This document shows, in pieces, positions 7,639 through 15,138 of a stretch of 16,707 bases of DNA. This DNA is from an uncultured Bacteroidota bacterium. GTDB taxonomy: Bacteria > Bacteroidota > Bacteroidia > Chitinophagales > Chitinophagaceae. Both the position numbers and the translations under genes were made by a program. A model generated the notes under the pieces. That model was given only the letters and a program-made list of their open reading frames with translations, had not been told where the DNA came from and did not search any database. The DNA is taken from the NCBI GenBank assembly GCA_903929655.1, contig CAIYVS010000318.1, forward strand, positions 1 to 16,707. Direction: 5' to 3'. The number at the start of each line of letters is the position of its first letter. Positions within the stretch are counted from its first letter, which is position 1.

Positions 7639-8520
7639 ATGTCGGGACAACTTAAAGAAGTTCGTAATCGTATAAAATCTGTAACAAGTACCCAGCAGAT
7701 AACCAAGGCCATGAAGATGGTGAGTGCAGCCAAATTGCGCCGTGCGCAGGATGCCATCATCCAGATGCGTCCTTACTCACAAAAACTGCAGGCAATGCTT
7801 AGCAATATTGTCAGTAGCGCATCAGCAGGTGTAAGCATGTCCCTGGCAGAAGAAAGACCGGCGGAAAAAGTGTTGCTCATACCCATTACCAGCGATCGCG
7901 GGCTTTGCGGGGCATACAATACCAACGTTATTAAGCTTACCCGTCAGGCAATAGCAGATAAATACAGTGCCCAGAACGCCAAAGGCAATGTTACCATACT
8001 GCCCATAGGCAAGAAGAGCTATGAATATTTTCTGCGCAACAATTATAAAATAATAGATAATTACTGGACCATCTTCAGCGATCTCAGCTTTGACAATGTG
8101 CGCAAGGCCGCAGTACATGCCCAGCACGCTTTCATCAATAAAGAATTTGACAGGGTAGAACTGGTTTACAGCCAGTTTAAGAACGCAGCCACCCAAACTT
8201 TTGTTTGCGAAGCGTACCTGCCCATACCCAAAACACCCAAAACAAAAGGAGCCAAAAGCACCGATTTTATATTTGAACCCAATATAGAAGTGTTGTTGCA
8301 GGATCTGATGCCTAAGATACTGAACACACAAGTGTACAAAGCAGTGCTGGACGCCAATGCTTCAGAACATGGCGCCCGTATGACTGCCATGGATAAAGCC
8401 AGCGAAAATGCCAACGAATTGCTGCGCTCACTCAAGATCAGTTACAACCGCGCCCGCCAGGCCGCCATCACTACCGAACTTACCGAGATCGTAAGTGGTG
8501 CCGCTGCTTTACAAGGTTAG
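7639..8520 (+). CDS. atpG: F1F0 ATP synthase subunit gamma
   Basis: This is the central shaft of the F1 sector, which turns inside the alpha3beta3 ring and couples proton flow at the membrane to ATP synthesis. The N-terminal helix shows the family signature (SGQLKEVRNRIKSVTSTQQITKAMKMVSAAKLRRAQ). The C-terminal helix carries the signature MTAMDKASENANELL followed by YNRARQAAITTEL and ends at the gene's 3' end. LLIPITSDRGLCGAYN (about 75-90) is the start of the conserved central domain. At 293 residues it is normal for the family. Neither atpA (usual upstream neighbour) nor atpD is adjacent: the gene upstream is a metallohydrolase and downstream is a secreted protein, so atpG stands alone between its own -7 box and a strong terminator. 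Confidence 0.97.
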   Translation: MSGQLKEVRNRIKSVTSTQQITKAMKMVSAAKLRRAQDAIIQMRPYSQKLQAMLSNIVSSASAGVSMSLAEERPAEKVLLIPITSDRGLCGAYNTNVIKLTRQAIADKYSAQNAKGNVTILPIGKKSYEYFLRNNYKIIDNYWTIFSDLSFDNVRKAAVHAQHAFINKEFDRVELVYSQFKNAATQTFVCEAYLPIPKTPKTKGAKSTDFIFEPNIEVLLQDLMPKILNTQVYKAVLDANASEHGARMTAMDKASENANELLRSLKISYNRARQAAITTELTEIVSGAAALQG

Positions 8521-8537
8521 AAAAATACTCTTTATAC

Positions 8538-8570
8538 AAGGCCTCTGCACAGATGTGCAGAGGTTTTCTT
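8538..8570 (+). terminator. Rho-independent terminator after atpG
   Basis: CCTCTGCAC (8542-8550), a 4-nt AGAT loop and GTGCAGAGG (8555-8563) form a perfect 9-bp GC-rich stem. It is extendable by flanking G-T/A-T pairs and followed by TTTTCTT. It begins 21 bp after the atpG stop and ends only 7 nt before the next ATG. Confidence 0.88.
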
Positions 8571-8577
8571 ATTTTTA

Positions 8578-10479
8578 ATGAAATTTTCCGGTATGAAATA
8601 TGGGTATGTAGTACTATTTGTGCTGTTATTGGTTGCGATCGGCAGCTATGCGCAGAACGCAAGGGTAAAGAGATTTACAACACCACTTGCAGGTACTGTT
8701 GTGCTTAGGGATGTAGATGATAAGTACAATGCCCAGGTATTTAATCTGGAAGCGCCGGAACCGGATGGAGCTGCAGACCAGCAAAAGCTTGCAGAAATAA
8801 AACAACAGATGGGTAAAATATACCCAAGACATAAAAGCATACATCCTGCAGCCAAAACTACATCAGTACCTCAGCCAACAATAGCTATATCCTTTGTTGC
8901 TGATTCACTGGCAGGTATTCCTCCTGACAACTATATGGCCATTAACAAACAAGACTCTGCTGTGGCTGTTATGAATTCTACCATAGCCATACATAATGCC
9001 CTTACGGGCCAGATGACCTTCAGAAAAAGTATTCAATTATTCTCATCATCGGTAAGTCTGAACGGCACCAATGATTACCGTTTTGATCCTAAAGTGATGT
9101 ATGACCCGGAAGCTGACAGGTTTATCTGCGTTATGCTGAACTCTGTTAATACACTTATCGGTTCCGGAGTAGTAGACCATAACTGGATCGTGGTAGGTTT
9201 CTCGCAAACCTGCAGTCCCTCAGGAACCTGGAAATTTTATAAGTTTTTTGGCGACTTTGCAAGTGACACTACTTTTTTTGATTATCCATGCATTGCTTTT
9301 ACCCATAATGAACTATTTATTACAGGCAATAAAGTAAGAGATAATGTAAGCTGGCAAACAGGTTTTAAAGAATCTGTTATTTACCAGGTCCGCAAGCAGG
9401 ATGGTTATGATGGTAATGCAACACTCAACTACCAGTTGTGGGATAGTGTTACTTATAACGGAGACTATATACGTAACTTATATCCGGTAAAAGGGAGTGG
9501 CAGCATTGGTGGCCCCTCACAATATTTTTTAGGTAACAGGATACTTGATGCGCAGAACGATACGATCTTCCTGGTAAAAATACCTGATACAGCAGGCAGC
9601 AGCAGTAATAATTTGGTAGTAAATGCACTTGTATCAAATATCCCTTATGGAGTGCCGCCAAACGGTCGCGAACCCGATACCTCTGTGCAATTAATGACCA
9701 ATGACGGCAGGATACTGGGAGGCTATTTTCAGAATAATGATATACAATTTGTAAGTACCTCTGTTGATACAAATAATGGTGCTGCGGGTATTTATCATGG
9801 CACTATCAGCAATTATGCAAGCTCACCTGTGCTTACCGCCCATCTTTTTAGTATTGATAGTATTGATTTCGGATATCCTAATATCTCATATGCCGGCGCA
9901 CAGGGAAGCGGCAACCAGTCCATTATTTCATTTGATTATACCGGCCCTCATACTTATCCTGGCTATGGAGCTATATTTTATGATGGGACAAATTATTCTC
10001 CTTTGTTAACTATAAAAAGCGGAGATAGCAGTATAGTAAGACCAGGCATTGGCGCATCTCAGCGATGGGGAGATTATAGTGGTTCTCAACCGGACTGGAA
10101 CGCAATAGGCTGCGTATGGGTAGATGGCATTTACGGAAGAAAAGACCATAACTATGGTAATTATATGGCTAAATTAAATTCGCCCTATTTTACTAGTGTA
10201 TCAAATATAGCGTCAACCCAAAACAGTTCATTGCTTTATCCCAACCCCTCATGGCAGTTCGTGAAATTTGAATTTTCGCTGGATAAAGAACAAGTAATTA
10301 ATTTTGTCATTTACAATTCCTTGGGGCAAGTGGTTGATAAACTGCTAAGTCAGAATTGCAAAGACGGACGAAACAGGATACAGTTTAATGTAGCCCCTCT
10401 TGCAACAGGTACTTACTTCCTGAAAGCTTTTGGCGACAAGGGGAATATTATTTCCACCAACACTTTTGTAAGACAATAG
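8578..10479 (+). CDS. Secreted protein with T9SS type A sorting domain
   Basis: The N-terminus is a signal peptide (hydrophobic core YVVLFVLLLVAIG, cleavage after SYA). Either the ATG at 8578 or the in-frame ATG at 8593 (Met6) could start it; the second gives a more standard 20-residue signal. The last 84 residues (550-633) are a type A C-terminal sorting domain: LLYPNPS, VIYNSLGQVVDKL, GRNRIQFNVAPLATGTYFLKA. This routes the protein through the type IX secretion system. The roughly 500-residue body is not a family I can name. Motifs such as FDPKVMYDPEADRFICV, DYPCIAFTHNELFITGN and RWGDYSGSQPDWN recall beta-propeller or sialidase-fold secreted proteins, but no catalytic set is evident. The start lies 7 nt beyond the atpG terminator, leaving little room for a separate promoter. 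Confidence 0.85.
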   Translation: MKFSGMKYGYVVLFVLLLVAIGSYAQNARVKRFTTPLAGTVVLRDVDDKYNAQVFNLEAPEPDGAADQQKLAEIKQQMGKIYPRHKSIHPAAKTTSVPQPTIAISFVADSLAGIPPDNYMAINKQDSAVAVMNSTIAIHNALTGQMTFRKSIQLFSSSVSLNGTNDYRFDPKVMYDPEADRFICVMLNSVNTLIGSGVVDHNWIVVGFSQTCSPSGTWKFYKFFGDFASDTTFFDYPCIAFTHNELFITGNKVRDNVSWQTGFKESVIYQVRKQDGYDGNATLNYQLWDSVTYNGDYIRNLYPVKGSGSIGGPSQYFLGNRILDAQNDTIFLVKIPDTAGSSSNNLVVNALVSNIPYGVPPNGREPDTSVQLMTNDGRILGGYFQNNDIQFVSTSVDTNNGAAGIYHGTISNYASSPVLTAHLFSIDSIDFGYPNISYAGAQGSGNQSIISFDYTGPHTYPGYGAIFYDGTNYSPLLTIKSGDSSIVRPGIGASQRWGDYSGSQPDWNAIGCVWVDGIYGRKDHNYGNYMAKLNSPYFTSVSNIASTQNSSLLYPNPSWQFVKFEFSLDKEQVINFVIYNSLGQVVDKLLSQNCKDGRNRIQFNVAPLATGTYFLKAFGDKGNIISTNTFVRQ

Positions 10480-10525
10480 TCAGACATGTTATTATCACAG
10501 CCTATACCAAATCGCACTTTATAGC

Positions 10526-11773
10526 ATGATGCACCAGCTTTTTTTCAATCTTACACTGGCATTCCGTGCTATACGTAACAATATGTTGCGTTCCGTACTT
10601 ACTATACTTATTATTGGTTTAGGTATTACGGCGCTTGTAGGTATCCTTACTTCCATAGAAGTGATGAAAATAGGTATTACTTCTAATTTTAGCAGTATGG
10701 GGTCCAATTCATTCCGCGTAACCAATGATATCATAAAAAAGAAAAGAAGGGGAGGCGGTTTTGAACGTAGAGAAACAGAAGCTAAGGACATAACATATGA
10801 TGATGCCAGGAGTTTTAAAGAAAGGTTTCGTTTACCATCAGAAGTAGGTTTATCCGTCACTTGCACACCCATCGCCACAGTTCATTATGGTTCGGAAAAA
10901 ACAAACCCCAATGTCAGGGTAACAGGAGTGGATGGATCTTATCTGTCGATATCCGATACCAAGCCTGTAGTTGGCGGTAATTTCTCTGCCAGCGATCTTG
11001 CCTCGGGAACCTTTGTCTGTATTTTAGGTAATGGCATCGCTAAAAAACTATTTAAAAAGAACTGGGCAAAATCGCTAAATGAAATTGTATCGGTGGGAGA
11101 TATCAAATACCGGGTAATAGGCGTATCAGAATCAAAAGGCGGTAGTATGATCATGAATGCCGATAACACCGTATTGATCCCTCTTGCTACCGCCAGATCG
11201 GTATACGGGTCCGGGCAGTCTTTTGTAATTAATGTCAAGTCACCGAATTTAGAGGCTAAAAATCTTGCATCAGAAGAAGCAGAAGGACTCTTCAGGGTAA
11301 TAAGAAAATTGCCCTTGGGCACTGCAGACAATTTCAGCATCAGCCAGAATGACAGTATTGCCAATACATTGCTTGATGTAATGAAATATGTACGCTGGGC
11401 TGCTGTGCTGATAGGTATCATAACTTTGCTTGGCTCTGTAATAGGGCTTATGAATATTATGTTGGTATCGGTAGGCGAGCGCACAAGGGAAATAGGGGTA
11501 AGTAAAGCTTTGGGCGCAAGGTCGTCCACCATCAAACAGCAATTTCTTACAGAGTCTATTATGATTAGCTTAATGGGCGGAACGGTAGGGGTTATATTCG
11601 GAATGCTGGTAGGAAACCTGGTAGGGCTTGTTTTCAAAACAGGCTTTATAGTGCCCTGGTTATGGATTCTCCTGGGTGTGAGCCTCTGCGCATTAGTTGG
11701 TATTATTTCTGGTATCTACCCTGCCATTAAAGCCGCAAAACTGGATCCTATTGTTGCCTTAAGATATGAATAA
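10526..11773 (+). CDS. ABC transporter permease, MacB/FtsX type
   Basis: The 415-residue protein has the MacB/FtsX permease layout: one N-terminal membrane helix (about 22-44), a large extracytoplasmic MacB-PCD-like domain (about 45-285), and three C-terminal helices (about 290-315, 343-370, 374-397). Conserved MNIMLVSVGERTREIGVSKA (309-328) is the cytoplasmic coupling stretch seen in this family, and GIYPAIKAAKLDPIVALRYE is the usual C-terminus. Such permeases pair with an ATPase and transmit force across the membrane to move lipoproteins, peptides, toxins or drugs, rather than forming a channel. No ATPase gene is in the window, so the partner must be encoded elsewhere. Two adjacent ATGs (10526, 10529) are possible starts. 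The rsgA ATG follows 8 nt after the stop, suggesting co-transcription. Confidence 0.9.
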   Translation: MMHQLFFNLTLAFRAIRNNMLRSVLTILIIGLGITALVGILTSIEVMKIGITSNFSSMGSNSFRVTNDIIKKKRRGGGFERRETEAKDITYDDARSFKERFRLPSEVGLSVTCTPIATVHYGSEKTNPNVRVTGVDGSYLSISDTKPVVGGNFSASDLASGTFVCILGNGIAKKLFKKNWAKSLNEIVSVGDIKYRVIGVSESKGGSMIMNADNTVLIPLATARSVYGSGQSFVINVKSPNLEAKNLASEEAEGLFRVIRKLPLGTADNFSISQNDSIANTLLDVMKYVRWAAVLIGIITLLGSVIGLMNIMLVSVGERTREIGVSKALGARSSTIKQQFLTESIMISLMGGTVGVIFGMLVGNLVGLVFKTGFIVPWLWILLGVSLCALVGIISGIYPAIKAAKLDPIVALRYE

Positions 11774-11781
11774 AGGAAGCT

Positions 11782-12729
11782 ATGGCAGAGGATAGAAATT
11801 TTTCAACAGGCTTAATTTATAAGTCAACAGGCAGTTGGTACTTGTTGCGCGATGAACAGGGGAAATTTTGGAATGCAAGAATAAAAGGCAAACTTAAAAT
11901 TGACGATGATATCTCATCAACCAATCCCATAGCCGTAGGCGATAAAGTACTTTTTGAAATAGAAGACCAGGAAGAAGATACCGTAATAATAAGCACCATT
12001 AAAGACAGGCATAATTATATAGTAAGGGTATCGCCGCACAATAAAAATCAAAAACATATTGTAGCCGCCAACCTGGACCTGGCATTGCTGGTAGTGACTA
12101 TTGCAGAGCCGCGCACATCGCAGGGCTTTATAGACCGTTTTTTAATTACAGCAGAGGCATACCATATTCCTGCCATTATTGTTGTTAATAAAACAGATCT
12201 GCTCAAGCCGAAACACCGGGAACAATTAGAACATTGGACCTTTATGTATAACAAAGCCGGCTACGAAGTATTCCCGGTAATAGCCCTGGAAGATGCTACC
12301 TTATTGGCGCTTGAGGACAGGATAAAAAATAAAACCACCTTGTTCAGCGGTCATTCCGGTGTCGGGAAGAGCACACTCATCAATCATTTGTTGCCAGGGA
12401 TTGACCTGAAAACACAGGAAGTTTCAGGATGGAGTGGTAAAGGGCAGCATACTACCACCTTCGCACAGATGTTTGACATGCCCGGCGGTGGAAAAATAAT
12501 TGATACCCCCGGTGTAAAAGAATTTGGTTTGATAGACCTGGAAAGGGAAGTACTATCGCATTATTTCCCGGAGATGAAAGCATTACTTGCGAAATGCAAA
12601 TTCAATAATTGCCTGCATGTTAATGAGCCGGGTTGTGCAGTAAAAGAAGCAGTATTCAATAAACAAATTGCAGAAGAAAGATACCTGAGCTACTTGGGAA
12701 TACTGGAGGGTATAGAAAAAAAGTGGTAA
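11782..12729 (+). CDS. rsgA: Ribosome small subunit-dependent GTPase A
   Basis: RsgA (YjeQ) is a circularly permuted GTPase that binds the 30S subunit late in its maturation and releases assembly factors on GTP hydrolysis. The permuted motif order is visible: G4 NKTD (136-139) comes before G1 GHSGVGKS (190-197), the GQHTTT switch region, and G3 DTPG (241-244). An OB-fold-like N-terminal part (about 1-70) and a C-terminal zinc site made of C272, C277, H279 and C285 complete the family architecture. The length of 315 residues is typical. An AAAGGA Shine-Dalgarno-like stretch overlaps the permease stop and ends 5-6 nt before the ATG, which supports this start and coupling with the gene upstream. 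Confidence 0.96.
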   Translation: MAEDRNFSTGLIYKSTGSWYLLRDEQGKFWNARIKGKLKIDDDISSTNPIAVGDKVLFEIEDQEEDTVIISTIKDRHNYIVRVSPHNKNQKHIVAANLDLALLVVTIAEPRTSQGFIDRFLITAEAYHIPAIIVVNKTDLLKPKHREQLEHWTFMYNKAGYEVFPVIALEDATLLALEDRIKNKTTLFSGHSGVGKSTLINHLLPGIDLKTQEVSGWSGKGQHTTTFAQMFDMPGGGKIIDTPGVKEFGLIDLEREVLSHYFPEMKALLAKCKFNNCLHVNEPGCAVKEAVFNKQIAEERYLSYLGILEGIEKKW

Positions 12730-12824
12730 AAGACTGAGCTGAGATTGAATTGATCTGGCTGCCCGATTTCTCTCTGCCTGCAATTATTAATTTCAACCTT
12801 GTAAATCATAAATAACAGATAAAC

Positions 12825-13130
12825 ATGCTTATTTACAACGTTACGATCAAAGTAGAAACGGCTATTGCAGACGAATGGCTGCAATGGATGAAAGACGAAC
12901 ATATACCGGAACTATTGCAAATAGGTCTGTTCACAGACGCTAAACTATACCACCTGCTGGAGCAGGATGAACAGGAAGGCATTACCTGCGTTGCACAGTA
13001 TTTTTGCCAAAACATCGAAGATTATAATGCCTATATTTCCCTGTATGCTCAGAAAATGAGGGAAAAAGGCTTAAATCGCTTCGGAAGCAGGTTTATAGCT
13101 TTCCGCACCCTGATGGAAGAAGTGGAATAA
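12825..13130 (+). CDS. DUF4286 family protein
   Basis: This 101-residue protein matches the small DUF4286 family that is widespread in Bacteroidota: it begins MLIYNVTIKVE, continues with DEWLQWMKDEHIPELL and GLFTDAKLYHLL, and ends FIAFRTLMEEVE after SRFGSRF-like residues. The alternating beta-alpha pattern, with a WxxWMKxxHIP helix, suggests a dimeric ferredoxin-like alpha/beta barrel, but the biochemical role is unknown. It lacks a signal peptide. It follows rsgA after a 95-bp gap with no clear promoter or terminator, so it may be read through from rsgA. Confidence 0.82.
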   Translation: MLIYNVTIKVETAIADEWLQWMKDEHIPELLQIGLFTDAKLYHLLEQDEQEGITCVAQYFCQNIEDYNAYISLYAQKMREKGLNRFGSRFIAFRTLMEEVE

Positions 13131-13195
13131 GCCGCCTCTGTGGCTCACAGACAGTGTTTCTCCCCTACACAAAATCCTTGCCAATATCATGTAAT

Positions 13196-13215
13196 CCCTT
13201 ACAGTAAAGGGTTTT
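13196..13215 (+). terminator. Possible weak terminator after the DUF4286 gene
   Basis: CCCTT and AAGGG enclose a 6-nt loop and are followed by TTTTATAATGTTTT. The stem is only 5 bp. A second small hairpin, TCTGTG-GCT-CACAGA at 13137-13151, sits just after the DUF4286 stop but lacks a T-run. Either could end transcription before the HU promoter. Confidence 0.35.
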
Positions 13216-13317
13216 ATAATGTTTTACTAAATGTGCACAAGTTGTTGAAATCCCGGAAATCCATGTAAAGCTGCAACAGGCAAGGCTTTTGGGTGAAAAA
13301 TTTTTTTTGCGGGATAT

Positions 13318-13347
13318 TTGGAAGTGTTGTAAAGGTGAGTATATTTG
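13318..13347 (+). promoter_or_regulatory. Bacteroidota-type promoter for HU
   Basis: TTG (13318-13320) at the -33 position and TATATTTG (13340-13347), an exact TAnnTTTG -7 box, are separated by 19 nt, within the range described for Bacteroidota sigma-A promoters. An A5T8 tract (13296-13308) lies about 10 bp upstream of the -33 box and could act as an UP-like or curved element. The promoter lies 43 bp before the HU ATG and shows that the TTG at 13345, inside the -7 box, is not the start codon. Confidence 0.75.
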
Positions 13348-13389
13348 TCCCATCCTCAAAAATTATTTCACAACAAAACACACACAATT

Positions 13390-13671
13390 ATGAACAAAGC
13401 TGAACTAATCGACAAAATGGCAAAAGATGCCGGTGTTACTAAATCACAAGCTAACGATGCATTGGATTCTTTTACGAATGCAGTGGTTGCAACCTTGAAA
13501 AAAGGTGATCGTGTTACGCTGGTAGGCTTCGGTACATTTTCGGTTTCTGAGCGTTCTGCACGTAATGGCCGTAATCCTCAAACTGGTGAGGTGATCAAGA
13601 TCAAAGCCCGCAAAGTGCCTAAATTCAAGGCTGGTAAAGAATTTTCTACTAAGATCAGCAGCAAAAAATAA
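13390..13671 (+). CDS. hup: DNA-binding protein HU
   Basis: HU is a small dimeric nucleoid protein that bends and wraps DNA with little sequence preference. The product (93 residues) has the full family layout: helical dimerisation part (MNKAELIDKMAKDAGVTKSQ), VTLVGFGTFSV strands, and the beta-arm with the signature GRNPQTGEVIKI followed by KVPKFKAGKEF. A longer reading from a TTG at 13345 would add 15 non-conserved residues and overlap the -7 promoter box, so the ATG at 13390 is chosen. It is a single-gene unit with its own promoter and terminator. Higher protein-level conservation and balanced codon use fit a highly expressed gene. The exact paralogue (alpha/beta/IHF-like) cannot be decided here. 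Confidence 0.95.
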   Translation: MNKAELIDKMAKDAGVTKSQANDALDSFTNAVVATLKKGDRVTLVGFGTFSVSERSARNGRNPQTGEVIKIKARKVPKFKAGKEFSTKISSKK

Positions 13672-13689
13672 GGCTTCATCTAAAATTAC

Positions 13690-13730
13690 AAAAAGGCAAG
13701 GAGCTACAAGGTTTCTTGCTTTTTTATTTG
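13690..13730 (+). terminator. Rho-independent terminator after HU
   Basis: AAAAAGGCAAG (13690-13700) pairs with CTTGCTTTTTT (13715-13725) across a 14-nt loop: an 11-bp stem with one G-T pair, ending in a T-tract. It begins 18 bp after the HU stop. Confidence 0.8.
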
Positions 13731-13740
13731 ATATACGTAC

Positions 13741-13890
13741 TTAAAGGGGGCAATTCAAATTTTCGCATACACAAAACAATATTTTATAACAACATGTATG
13801 TAGAGACGGGCTGCATCCCGTCTCTACGCAACACTCACCACGACGCATTGTACTACTATTACAGCGAAAATTTGAAATGCACCCACTTAA
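13741..13890. mobile_element. MITE-like palindromic element (about 150 bp)
   Basis: A non-coding segment between the HU terminator and the bTHX gene is arranged symmetrically. Outer inverted repeats of about 26 bp (13741-13766 and 13864-13890) contain a perfect 13-bp core, TTCAAATTTTCGC, facing GCGAAAATTTGAA. The outer parts match with a few mismatches and a bulge, and both ends finish in TTAA. Almost exactly at the centre is a perfect 11-bp hairpin (13800-13827). No transposase is encoded. The layout suggests a miniature inverted-repeat element mobilised in trans, or a REP/RAYT-like palindrome. TTAA may be a target duplication or part of the repeat itself. Open frames crossing it on either strand show no family resemblance and are disregarded. 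Confidence 0.6.
13800..13827. repeat. Perfect 11-bp inverted repeat (REP-like hairpin)
   Basis: GTAGAGACGGG and CCCGTCTCTAC flank a 6-nt CTGCAT loop. From memory, hairpins with a GTAGAGACG arm recur in intergenic regions of several Bacteroidota and other genomes. Within this window it occurs once, at the centre of the 150-bp element. Confidence 0.8.
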
Positions 13891-13947
13891 TGGGATTATG
13901 ATGAATATTTTGTTAAATCCCTTATCTTCGCATTCTAAACAATTTTT

Positions 13948-14052
13948 ATGGGCAGAGGTGATAAAAAAACAAAACGCGGTAAAATACAGATAGGAAGTTT
14001 CGGTAAGAAACGTCCTGCAAGTGCAGCAAAGAAAACTGCGAAAAAAGCGTAA
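13948..14052 (+). CDS. 30S ribosomal protein bTHX
   Basis: This 34-residue gene is easily missed. It encodes a very basic peptide beginning MGRGDKKTKRGKIQIGSFGKKRP, which matches the bTHX pattern (MGKGDKKT/S-RRGKI-x-x-G-x-x-G-x-x-R-P) of Thermus and Bacteroidota. bTHX sits in the head of the 30S subunit and stabilises rRNA folding. The Ala/Lys-rich tail (ASAAKKTAKKA) is a little longer than in the shortest homologues. A TATCTTCG box (13923-13930; one mismatch to TAnnTTTG) lies 18 bp upstream and may be its -7 element. It follows HU after the MITE-like element and precedes the epimerase by about 100 bp. The ATG at 13948 is preceded by an AT-rich leader without Shine-Dalgarno. Confidence 0.9.
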   Translation: MGRGDKKTKRGKIQIGSFGKKRPASAAKKTAKKA

Positions 14053-14154
14053 GCAAACACATTCGTAATAATGCGGCAATAAAGTAATTTGGCACTTTCC
14101 TGATTATTAAATTGTCGCATTTTTATATCCACACGTTTTCACACTAATATTTTT

Positions 14155-15138
14155 ATGGCTGTTTTTCACAACAAAAACCTGTCTGATAAAAATTTTCTTA
14201 TTACCGGGGGAGCCGGTTTTATCGGTTCTCATCTGGTAGAATATTTGCTCACAAACGGTGCTGCTAAAGTGCGCGTACTGGATAATCTCGCCACCGGTTC
14301 TGCAAATAATGTGCAACTCTTTTCCGGCAACAGCCGCTATGAATTTATAGAAGGGGATATACGCGATTTCGAAACCTGCAAAAAAGCATGCAGCGGTATA
14401 GATCATGTTTCACACCAGGCTGCGCTTGGTTCTGTGCCACGCTCGGTAAAAGACCCTGTCACCAGCAACGAAGTGAATGTAAGCGGGCAGCTCAACATGC
14501 TTACGGCGGCCAAAGATACCGGTGTAAAAACCTTTATCTACGCATCATCATCCGCAGTGTATGGCGATGAGCCCAACCTGCCTAAACAAGAAGAGAAGAC
14601 CGGTAATCCTTTATCTCCTTATGCCGTTACCAAAAAAACCAACGAACTGTACGCCGATGTTTTTGGCAGGCTGTACGGAATGAAGATAGCAGGTTTAAGA
14701 TACTTTAATGTATTTGGCCCCCGGCAAGATCCCGAAGGACCTTATGCAGCAGTCATCCCCTTGTTTGTAAGTGGCATCTTAAAGAAGACCCCTGTTTACA
14801 TAAACGGCGATGGTGAGCAAACCCGCGACTTCACCTATGTTGAAAATGCCGTACAAGCCAATATCCGCGCCATGCTCAGCGATAATGAAATGGCTTTCGG
14901 AAAAGCATATAATGTAGCAGTAGGCGAAAGGTTTTCGGTAAATCTGCTCTTCAATTCTATTTGCCAGCTCCTGCAGATGCAGCATACTCCCGTTTACAGG
15001 GAACCACGCGAAGGCGATATCCGCAATTCCCTGGCCGATATTTCCCGTGCCAAAGAATTGCTGGGCTATGAGCCCACCGAGTGCTTTATGGATGGCCTTA
15101 AAATAACCGTTGATTATTTTAAGAAGATGTATTCCTGA
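14155..15138 (+). CDS. UDP-N-acetylhexosamine C4-epimerase, WbpP/TviC type
   Basis: This extended short-chain dehydrogenase (327 residues) has the NAD-binding GGAGFIG (18-24), the catalytic Ser region YASSSAVYG (129-137), and Y156/K160 in SPYAVTK. It follows the WbpP/TviC epimerase pattern closely: HQAALGSVPRSVKDP, SPYAVTKKTNELYADVF, LRYFNVFGPRQDPEGPYAAVIP, VYINGDGEQTRDFTYVENAVQAN and YREPREGDIRNSLADI. WbpP-type enzymes interconvert UDP-GlcNAc and UDP-GalNAc (or the uronic acid forms) for surface polysaccharides. The cytoplasmic role is clear; the exact substrate is not readable. No other polysaccharide gene is adjacent. The start is the only ATG near the conserved N-terminus. No clear promoter is seen in the 102-bp gap after bTHX. 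Confidence 0.88.
   Translation: MAVFHNKNLSDKNFLITGGAGFIGSHLVEYLLTNGAAKVRVLDNLATGSANNVQLFSGNSRYEFIEGDIRDFETCKKACSGIDHVSHQAALGSVPRSVKDPVTSNEVNVSGQLNMLTAAKDTGVKTFIYASSSAVYGDEPNLPKQEEKTGNPLSPYAVTKKTNELYADVFGRLYGMKIAGLRYFNVFGPRQDPEGPYAAVIPLFVSGILKKTPVYINGDGEQTRDFTYVENAVQANIRAMLSDNEMAFGKAYNVAVGERFSVNLLFNSICQLLQMQHTPVYREPREGDIRNSLADISRAKELLGYEPTECFMDGLKITVDYFKKMYS

Noticed and set aside
7822..8331. A 169-residue antisense frame inside atpG.
   Set aside because: It lies entirely within atpG; Cys- and aromatic-rich sequence without domain features is typical of a shadow frame.
10939..11637. A 232-residue open frame antisense to the ABC permease.
   Set aside because: It runs wholly opposite the well-supported permease, has no recognisable motif, and is explained by codon composition of the sense gene.
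13345..13389. Longer HU start at the TTG at 13345.
   Set aside because: The TTG is within the -7 promoter box and adds 15 residues absent from HU proteins; the ATG at 13390 fits the family.
13741..14079. A 112-residue minus-strand frame across the MITE-like element and bTHX.
   Set aside because: It translates the palindromic element and the complement of bTHX and has no family resemblance.
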